From Rhodospirillaceae bacterium (GTDB lineage Bacteria; Pseudomonadota; Alphaproteobacteria; UBA8366; GCA-2717185), in contig JABJJH010000504.1 of assembly GCA_018660965.1 (NCBI GenBank), forward strand, positions 1 through 5,401: a DNA stretch of 5,401 nucleotides, written 5' to 3'. Below, piece after piece: positions 1 through 5,401 of the stretch; the first letter of the stretch is position 1; each line of letters begins with the position of its first letter. Both the position numbers and the translations under genes were made by a program. Below the pieces are notes generated by a model. It was given only the letters and a program-made list of their open reading frames with translations. It was not told the DNA's origin and did no database searches.

Positions 1-128
1 GTCAGCATCGGGTCGATCAGAACCGCGACGCCGCGCGCCGTCAATATATCCGTCAGCGGCGCGGAATCCGCCGCCGGACGTGTCAGTAATACGCGTATGA
101 CCGCATCCTTCCGACCCTGCCTACTCAA
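1..128 (-). CDS. hemD: Uroporphyrinogen-III synthase HemD, N-terminal fragment (runs off left edge)
   Basis: HemD closes linear hydroxymethylbilane with inversion of ring D to give uroporphyrinogen III, in the cytosol. Only the first 42 codons are present. The readable segment IRVLLTRPAADSAPLTDIL followed by ARGVAVLIDPML matches the family's N-terminal beta-strand, the TRP motif, a helix and the second strand. Its position directly after hemC on the same strand supports the call. The start is unclear. The frame has no ATG or GTG; the only standard start is TTG at 128-126, three bases after the hemC TGA, without a visible Shine-Dalgarno but placed for re-initiation by ribosomes finishing hemC. 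A family-like start two codons into the conserved block would be ATA at 98-96, which does have a Shine-Dalgarno. I used TTG. Family assignment is fairly sure; the start is not. Confidence 0.8.
   Translation of the reverse strand, partial: MSRQGRKDAVIRVLLTRPAADSAPLTDILTARGVAVLIDPML
106..110 (-). promoter_or_regulatory. Possible hemD Shine-Dalgarno (AAGGA)
   Basis: AAGGA reads from 110 to 106 on the minus strand, 7 bases before ATA (98-96) and 4 before GTC (101-99), both in the hemD frame. The ATG that overlaps it (106-104) is out of frame and reaches a stop after seven codons. The site therefore favours initiation near the conserved RVLLTRP segment, but no normal start codon sits there. Confidence 0.4.
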
Positions 129-131
129 TCT

Positions 132-1064
132 TCAGGCGCCAAACAGGTTAGGCCCCGCCGCCGCCTTCAACGCCGCGCCAAGCGCCTCGCCCAACGCAGT
201 GGCGTCGCTGCGCGCGCCGCGGTCGCGTTTACGATAAACCCGCTTCCCGTCCGGGCTCGCGACCAGCCCCGTCATGGTCAGCGCATCCGGTCCGTCAAAT
301 TCCGCCAAGGCGGCGATTGGCGTACGGCACGACCCGTCCAGCGTCGCCAACATGGCGCGTTCGGCGGTGACCCGGATCGCCGTGTCCGCGTGATTCAATG
401 GCGCCAGCAAGCCTCGCAACCGGTCGTCGGATTCGCGAATTTCAACGCCAACCGCGCCCTGGGCGACGGCGGGCAGCATTTCCTCGACATCCATGATGCT
501 GGTCAGCACATCGGCCTTGCCCAACCGGACGAGCCCGGAAACCGCCAACAATGTCGCGTCGCAATCTCCAGCGGCGAGCTTGCCGAGCCGGGTCTGGACA
601 TTGCCGCGAATTGATTCTACCCGCACATCGGGCCGCGCGGCCAGCACTTGCGACTGGCGGCGCAACGACGACGTGCCCACCACCGCGCCGGGCGGCAAAT
701 CGGCCAGGCGCGCCGCGTCGCGACCGATGAACCCGTCGCGCGGATCCTCGCGCTCCAGAATGACGTCAATGACAAGCCCGTCCGGCAGCCAGGTCTCCAC
801 ATCCTTCATGGAATGCACGGCAAGGTCGATGCGCCGGTCGACTAGCGCTTCTTCGATTTCCTTGGTGAACAGACCTTTCCCGCCAACATCGGCGAGCGGC
901 CTGTCGGTGATGCGGTCGCCCGACGTCCGGATGACGATTACCTCGACGTCCAGGCCAGCATGGGCGGCGATCAAGCCGTCCCGCACCTGGTTCGCCTGTA
1001 TCAGCGCCAGGGGCGATCCTCGCGTCCCGATCCGAACCGCGTCGCCAACATCATTTTGCGCCAT
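132..1064 (-). CDS. hemC: Porphobilinogen deaminase (hydroxymethylbilane synthase) HemC
   Basis: This cytosolic enzyme joins four porphobilinogen molecules into hydroxymethylbilane, the substrate of HemD. The 310 residues are the normal family length (about 300-320). Visible landmarks are RIGTRGSPLAL at 11-21, RTSGD at 46-50, GGKGLFTKEIE at 61-71, AVHSMKD at 82-88 with the catalytic Asp88, the basic substrate- and cofactor-binding stretch GTSSLRRQ at 130-137, IRGNVQTRL at 152-160, and GSCRTP at 244-249. Cys246 should carry the covalent dipyrromethane cofactor. After Asp88 the sequence is VETWLPDG rather than the common VP form, a small variation. The ATG at 1064 has GAGGA six bases upstream (1075-1071). 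hemD follows in the same reading frame, separated only by the TGA and one codon if TTG is its start, so the two are surely co-transcribed. Confidence 0.97.
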   Translation of the reverse strand: MAQNDVGDAVRIGTRGSPLALIQANQVRDGLIAAHAGLDVEVIVIRTSGDRITDRPLADVGGKGLFTKEIEEALVDRRIDLAVHSMKDVETWLPDGLVIDVILEREDPRDGFIGRDAARLADLPPGAVVGTSSLRRQSQVLAARPDVRVESIRGNVQTRLGKLAAGDCDATLLAVSGLVRLGKADVLTSIMDVEEMLPAVAQGAVGVEIRESDDRLRGLLAPLNHADTAIRVTAERAMLATLDGSCRTPIAALAEFDGPDALTMTGLVASPDGKRVYRKRDRGARSDATALGEALGAALKAAAGPNLFGA

Positions 1065-1070
1065 GCCGCA

Positions 1071-1075
1071 TCCTC
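1071..1075 (-). promoter_or_regulatory. hemC ribosome binding site (GAGGA)
   Basis: GAGGA lies six bases before the hemC ATG and fixes that start. The surrounding 9-mer AGGATGCGG (1074-1066) recurs just before the hemD coding block (109-101). Confidence 0.7.
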
Positions 1076-1089
1076 GCCATAAATAGATT

Positions 1090-1124
1090 CGGGACGTATA
1101 CCCAATTCCATGATATTTGTCCCG
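1090..1124. repeat. Spaced inverted repeat CGGGAC...GTCCCG
   Basis: Two perfect 6-base arms, CGGGAC at 1090-1095 and GTCCCG at 1119-1124, flank a 23-base AT-rich centre that contains the palindrome GTATAC (1096-1101). It sits in the middle of the divergent spacer, where an operator could act on either direction. In GC-rich DNA a chance 6-base match is quite possible, and I cannot link it to a known regulator. Confidence 0.3.
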
Positions 1125-1153
1125 CCCGAAGAAGACACTGCTTGGCGTAATCC

Positions 1154-1492
1154 ATGGCTTTGACGATTGTTGTTATTGTTATTTTGTTCATCGCGTGCGT
1201 GGTCGTCGCGGTCAAGGCGAAGGCGCATTATCCAGATTTCACCGACGACCAGCTTTTGAACCAGCACCGGCGCTTTCTCAACGACCTCGACCGAACCCGC
1301 AAATATGTCGGCGCGGCGTATTTCGTACAGAAGGAGAAAGGATCGGACGCGCAGGCGGAATTAACCCTGCGCGGGTTTGACGTCAAACTGGCGCTAAAGG
1401 AACATCGCGCCGCGTCCTTGGCGGGCCGGCCGATGGATTGGAGCGTCTGCCGACGGCATGATCGTTTGCCGGGAATTTCCAACAAACCCTGA
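1154..1492 (+). CDS. Small single-pass membrane protein, function unknown
   Basis: I do not recognise this 112-residue protein. Residues 3-20 are an uninterrupted run of Ile, Val, Leu, Ala, Phe and Cys, a clear transmembrane segment or uncleaved signal anchor. It is followed at once by a Lys-rich edge (Lys21, Lys23), which by the positive-inside rule suggests a cytoplasmic C-terminus. The remaining ~90 residues are polar and charged, with likely helices around 29-60 (TDDQLLNQHRRFLNDLDRTR) and 65-90. The last ~20 residues are Arg- and Pro-containing and look disordered. Codon choice (GTC, GCG, GAC, CGC) fits a real gene. An in-frame TAA at 1148-1150 makes ATG 1154 the furthest possible start; its Shine-Dalgarno is weak. 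It ends 54 bases before tsaD on the same strand and may be co-transcribed with it. Confidence 0.65.
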   Translation: MALTIVVIVILFIACVVVAVKAKAHYPDFTDDQLLNQHRRFLNDLDRTRKYVGAAYFVQKEKGSDAQAELTLRGFDVKLALKEHRAASLAGRPMDWSVCRRHDRLPGISNKP

Positions 1493-1546
1493 TGACGTGC
1501 TAAACCCTATCCAGCCCCAACCGCAACACGGACAAGACACCGACCG

Positions 1547-2623
1547 ATGATCGTCCTTGGCATCGAATCTTCCTGCGATGAAACCGCCGCCGCTGTCGTT
1601 GGTGACAATGGTGTTCGTGGTGGCGGCGCGGTCTTGTCCAACGTGGTGTATTCCCAGTTGGAGGAACACCGGCCCTATGGCGGGGTGGTGCCGGAAATCG
1701 CGGCGCGCAGCCACCTGTCGCATATCGACGGCGTGGTCGAACAGGCGATGACCGATTCCGGTCTCGGTTTCGGCGATCTGGACGGCGTCGCGGCGACAGG
1801 CGGCCCCGGTTTGATCGGCGGCGTCCTTGTCGGCATGATGACCGCCAAGGCCATCGCGTTGGTGCATGATGCGCCGTTGATCGCGGTCAATCATCTGGAA
1901 GGCCATGCGTTAACCGCGCGCTTGACCGACGATGTGTCATTTCCGTATCTGCTGCTGCTTGTGTCGGGCGGCCATTGCCAGTTGCTCGACGTCGCCGGAC
2001 CCGGCCAGTACACGCTGTACGGAACAACCATCGACGACGCCGTGGGGGAAGCCTTCGACAAGACCGCGAAACTATTGGGCTTGCCGTATCCCGGCGGTCC
2101 CGCGGTCGAAGCCGCCGCGCAAGACGGCGACCCGGACCGGTTCCGACTGCCGCGCCCGATGACCGGGCGTCCCGGGTGCGATTTTTCCTTTTCCGGGCTG
2201 AAAACGGCGGTCGCGCGACTGGCCGAACGAACCCTGACCGCCCCTGCGGACGAACGGCCCGCAAACGAACGCGATGTGTCCGATATCGCCGCGTCCTTCC
2301 AGGCCGCCGTCGCGGGTTCCCTGGTGGACCGGACCCGGAACGCCATCCGGCGACACGGGGAAACACATGGACTGGAATCGCGCACCCTGGTCATCGCCGG
2401 CGGCGTCGCGTCAAACCAGTATTTGCGCAACGCGCTCACGGCGCTCACCGATGAAGAAGGCCTGCGCTTCGTCGCCCCGCCGCCCGCATTGTGCACCGAC
2501 AACGCCGCCATGATCGCTTGGGCGGGCGTGGAGCGTCTGCGCCTGGGGCTGACCGACGACCTGGACTTCGCCCCGCGCCCGCGCTGGCCATTGGATGCGA
2601 CCTTGAAGCAGGGGGCGGCGTGA
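1547..2623 (+). CDS. tsaD: tRNA N6-adenosine threonylcarbamoyltransferase TsaD
   Basis: TsaD (formerly Gcp/YgjD), with TsaB and TsaE, transfers the threonylcarbamoyl group from threonylcarbamoyl-AMP to A37 of ANN-decoding tRNAs, giving t6A. It is a cytosolic ASKHA-fold protein. Family landmarks in order are GIESSCDETAAAVV at 5-18, HRPYGGVVPEIAARSHL at 41-57, GPGLIGGVLVG at 87-97, NHLEGH at 115-120 with metal ligands His116 and His120, LLLVSGGH at 136-143, DAVGEAFDKTAKLLGLPYPG at 164-183, FSFSGLKTA at 213-221, GGVASN at 285-290, and CTDNAAMIAW at 316-325 with the third metal ligand Asp318. All key residues are intact. At 358 residues it is about 20 longer than the E. coli protein; part of the excess is a polar stretch at about 225-243. 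The ATG lies just before the conserved N-terminus, but the upstream Shine-Dalgarno is poor. Its TGA overlaps the gpsA start. Confidence 0.97.
   Translation: MIVLGIESSCDETAAAVVGDNGVRGGGAVLSNVVYSQLEEHRPYGGVVPEIAARSHLSHIDGVVEQAMTDSGLGFGDLDGVAATGGPGLIGGVLVGMMTAKAIALVHDAPLIAVNHLEGHALTARLTDDVSFPYLLLLVSGGHCQLLDVAGPGQYTLYGTTIDDAVGEAFDKTAKLLGLPYPGGPAVEAAAQDGDPDRFRLPRPMTGRPGCDFSFSGLKTAVARLAERTLTAPADERPANERDVSDIAASFQAAVAGSLVDRTRNAIRRHGETHGLESRTLVIAGGVASNQYLRNALTALTDEEGLRFVAPPPALCTDNAAMIAWAGVERLRLGLTDDLDFAPRPRWPLDATLKQGAA
2610..2615 (+). promoter_or_regulatory. gpsA ribosome binding site (AGGGGG), inside tsaD
   Basis: The purine run lies four bases before GTG 2620, within the last codons of tsaD. It supports GTG 2620 as the gpsA start and fits coupled translation from tsaD. 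Confidence 0.6.
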
Positions 2624-3609
2624 CCGGCATCACCATCATCGGCGGCGGCGCCTTCGGGACGGCGCTGGCCTGCGTCGCGCGCCGCAACGGCGCCGACACT
2701 ATATTGTGGGCGCGCAGTGAATCCGTCGTCGATTCCATCAACCGGGGCGTGGGGAATCCGGACTACCTGCCCGGCGTCGCGTTGGAGCCGGGCATCGCCG
2801 CGACCACCGATATCGACGCGGCGATTACCGGCGCGGACGCTATCCTGCTGGCGACGCCATCGCAATATTTGCGCGGCGTCGTGCAATCCTTCACGGCAAC
2901 CCTGGACCCCGAAACGCCGCTGATAATCTGCGCCAAGGGCGTTGAGCGCGGCGCGAATTTGTTGATGAGCGAAGTCCTGGCGCAGGTCGCGCCTGAAAAC
3001 CCCGTCGCGGTGCTGTCGGGTCCAACTTTCGCGATCGAGGTCGCGCGGCGCCTGCCGACCGCCGTCACGCTCGCCGCCCGCGACGCCGACTTGGCCGAGC
3101 GTTTGGCGGCGATGATCGGCTCGCCAATTTTCCGGCCCTATGTGTCCAGCGATCCCATCGGCGCGGAAATCTGCGGCGCGGTCAAAAACGTGTTAGCCAT
3201 CGCCTGTGGCATTCTGCAGGGGCGTCAAATGGGCGATAACGCGCGCGCGGCGCTGATCACGCGCGGCGTCGCTGAAATCGCCCGGCTTGGCGCGGCCAAG
3301 GGCGCGCACCCGGCCACCGTCATGGGCCTGTCCGGGCTTGGCGACCTGACCTTGACCTGCAACGCCATGCAGTCGCGCAATTTCTCGCTTGGCGTCGCGC
3401 TCGGCGAGGGTCAAACGCTTGACGATATCCTTCAGTCCCGGCAATCGGTCGCCGAAGGCGTCACGTCCGCCGAATCGGTTGTGGCGCTGGCCGGCTCGAT
3501 GGATGTCGAAATGCCGATCTGCGCCGCCGTCAACCGGATCGTGACCGAAGGCGGCGACATCGACGAAACCATCGCAGGGCTGCTGTCGCGACCGTTCCGG
3601 GCAGAGTAA
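2620..3609 (+). CDS. gpsA: Glycerol-3-phosphate dehydrogenase [NAD(P)+] GpsA
   Basis: GpsA reduces dihydroxyacetone phosphate to sn-glycerol 3-phosphate, the backbone for phospholipids, in the cytosol. With GTG 2620 as start the product is 329 residues, the usual length. The Rossmann dinucleotide site GGGAFGTAL is at 8-16, a variant of the common GAGSWGTAL. ATPSQYLR is at 78-85, CAKGVERG at 104-111, LSGPTFAIE at 132-140, GAVKNVLAIACGI at 186-198 with the catalytic Lys189, NARAALITRG at 207-216, and GLSGLGDLTLTC at 236-247. The open frame extends upstream to 2491, but those 43 codons are tsaD read in another frame and show no GpsA-like sequence. The GTG shares four bases with the tsaD end (GTGA), so translation is probably coupled. 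Confidence 0.97.
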   Translation: MTGITIIGGGAFGTALACVARRNGADTILWARSESVVDSINRGVGNPDYLPGVALEPGIAATTDIDAAITGADAILLATPSQYLRGVVQSFTATLDPETPLIICAKGVERGANLLMSEVLAQVAPENPVAVLSGPTFAIEVARRLPTAVTLAARDADLAERLAAMIGSPIFRPYVSSDPIGAEICGAVKNVLAIACGILQGRQMGDNARAALITRGVAEIARLGAAKGAHPATVMGLSGLGDLTLTCNAMQSRNFSLGVALGEGQTLDDILQSRQSVAEGVTSAESVVALAGSMDVEMPICAAVNRIVTEGGDIDETIAGLLSRPFRAE

Positions 3610-3614
3610 AAAAT

Positions 3615-3635
3615 TGACCGGGTTGATCGCGGTCA
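3615..3635. repeat. Short inverted repeat after gpsA (TGACCG...CGGTCA)
   Basis: TGACCG at 3615-3620 and CGGTCA at 3630-3635 could form a 6-bp stem with a 9-base loop, five bases after the gpsA stop. It is not followed by a T-run, so it is a poor intrinsic terminator. It could be a weak attenuating hairpin, an operator or chance. Confidence 0.25.
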
Positions 3636-3664
3636 TTAGCCTTATACGAAACCACAAAACACCC

Positions 3665-3670
3665 GAGGAA
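3665..3670 (+). promoter_or_regulatory. Ribosome binding site of the EVE-domain gene (GAGGAA)
   Basis: GAGGAA lies five bases before ATG 3676. This strong site fixes the start and shows the gene is translated independently of gpsA, which ends 66 bases earlier. Confidence 0.7.
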
Positions 3671-3675
3671 CGAAC

Positions 3676-4089
3676 ATGGCGTATTGGTTGATCAAGTCCG
3701 AGCCCGGCGCGTGGTCCTGGGAGGATCACGTCAAGGTTGGCGTGGAGCCCTGGGACGGGGTCCGCAGTCATCAGGCCTGCAACAATATGAAGGCTATGCA
3801 GATTGGCGATCTGGCGTTCTTCTATCATTCGGTCAAGGAACGCCGGGTCGTTGGCATCGTCGAGGTCGTGAAGCTGTACTATCCCGACCCGTCCGACGAC
3901 AGCGGCCGGTTCGGCATGGTGGACTTCAAGGCGGTGAAAGCGGTCAACACACCGGTCCCGCTGAGCGACATCAAGGCGGTGCCGCAACTCGACAACATGG
4001 CGCTGGTCAAACAGTCGCGGTTGTCCGTGTGCCCCGTCAGCGAACAGGAATGGAATTTGATCATGGCGATGGCGGAAACGACCCTGTAA
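3676..4089 (+). CDS. EVE domain-containing protein (thymocyte nuclear protein 1 type)
   Basis: The 137 residues form essentially one EVE domain. This PUA/YTH-like fold is found in bacterial stand-alone proteins and in eukaryotic THYN1, and is thought to bind modified bases in nucleic acid; the natural ligand of the bacterial stand-alone type is not settled. Signature segments are YWLIKSEP at 3-10, WSWEDH at 13-18, WDGVRSHQACNNMKAM at 26-41, GDLAFFYHS at 44-52, VVGIVEVVKLYYPDPSDD at 58-75, and LVKQSRLSV at 110-118 near the C-terminus. Length and motif order are normal and nothing is missing. There is no signal peptide or membrane segment, so it should be cytosolic. As I recall, related genomes often place this gene near tsaD and gpsA, which could reflect a role in RNA handling, but that is inference. 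ATG 3676 starts directly before the conserved motif and has a good ribosome binding site. Confidence 0.93.
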   Translation: MAYWLIKSEPGAWSWEDHVKVGVEPWDGVRSHQACNNMKAMQIGDLAFFYHSVKERRVVGIVEVVKLYYPDPSDDSGRFGMVDFKAVKAVNTPVPLSDIKAVPQLDNMALVKQSRLSVCPVSEQEWNLIMAMAETTL

Positions 4090-4121
4090 ACGGGCGCCGC
4101 CGCGGCACGTCATCATATCAG

Positions 4122-4129
4122 GGAGGGAG
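4122..4129 (+). promoter_or_regulatory. acs ribosome binding site (GGAGGGAG)
   Basis: This strong purine-rich site ends seven bases before ATG 4137 and decides the acs start. The 47-base gap after the EVE gene has no room for a full promoter outside that gene's coding end, and I see neither a clear promoter nor a terminator there. Confidence 0.7.
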
Positions 4130-4136
4130 TTTAACA

Positions 4137-5401
<1,265 letters not shown>

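Larger units (their letters stand above)
1065..1153. promoter_or_regulatory. Divergent spacer between hemC and the plus-strand genes
   Basis: These 89 bases are noticeably more AT-rich than the flanking genes and must hold the promoter for hemC unless transcription starts inside the neighbouring plus-strand gene. They may also hold the promoter for the genes to the right. I see no clean sigma-70 pair with 16-18 base spacing on either strand; AT-rich hexamer-like stretches occur around 1080-1087 and 1096-1101. The location as a divergent promoter region is an inference from gene orientation. Confidence 0.5.

Noticed and set aside
1051..1080. Nine-codon leader reading frame overlapping the hemC start (ATG 1080-1078)
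   Set aside because: It has no ribosome binding site of its own, and such short frames arise readily by chance.
493..1086. 197-codon plus-strand frame opposite hemC
   Set aside because: hemC on the minus strand has every family motif; the plus-strand product is Ser/Arg/Pro-rich with no domain.
2491..2619. N-terminal extension of gpsA by 43 codons
   Set aside because: It overlaps the conserved C-terminus of tsaD in another frame and does not resemble GpsA. GTG 2620 has a ribosome binding site and starts just before the Rossmann motif.
1891..2886. 331-codon minus-strand frame opposite tsaD and gpsA
   Set aside because: It is a low-complexity Arg/Ser/Ala-rich product opposite intact conserved proteins.
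3614..3647. Promoter-like TTGACC (3614-3619) and TTATAC (3642-3647) upstream of the EVE gene
   Set aside because: The spacing is 22 bases, too long for a sigma-70 promoter, and the alternative TTGATC (3623-3628) gives only 13. A promoter here is not excluded but is not supported.
4091..4106. GC-rich hairpin candidate between the EVE gene and acs as terminator
   Set aside because: The stem is only four base pairs (GCCG/CGGC) and no T-run follows.

Overview
The window looks like an ordinary chromosomal housekeeping segment of a GC-rich alphaproteobacterium. The evidence is the sequence character of the proteins and the gene order: a hemC block divergent from tsaD-gpsA, followed by an EVE-domain gene. 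From memory this resembles arrangements in Rhodospirillales and Rhizobiales. The exact genus cannot be read from the sequence, and I see no sign of a mobile element, phage, CRISPR array, tRNA or rRNA.

Layout. On the minus strand at the left lie hemC (132-1064, complete) and the first 42 codons of hemD (1-128, running off the left edge). These encode consecutive steps of tetrapyrrole synthesis: porphobilinogen to hydroxymethylbilane to uroporphyrinogen III. An 89-base divergent spacer (1065-1153) separates them from a plus-strand series. That series is an unrecognised small single-pass membrane protein (1154-1492), tsaD (1547-2623; t6A37 tRNA modification), gpsA (2620-3609; sn-glycerol-3-phosphate synthesis for phospholipids, overlapping tsaD by 4 bases), a small EVE-domain protein (3676-4089), and acs (4137 to beyond the right edge; acetate activation to acetyl-CoA).

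How the genes fit together. tsaD and gpsA are almost certainly translationally coupled. The EVE gene and acs follow at 66 and 47 bases on the same strand with good ribosome binding sites, and no convincing terminator is visible, so read-through is possible. The products serve different pathways (haem/tetrapyrrole, tRNA modification, lipid backbone, acetate use), which is typical of a conserved but functionally mixed neighbourhood.

No new system is evident. The points most worth a second look are the odd start of hemD, which lies in the same frame as hemC just after its stop codon and has no ATG or GTG start; the uncharacterised small membrane protein; the pairing of an EVE nucleic-acid reader domain with a tRNA-modification gene; and the inverted repeat in the divergent spacer.
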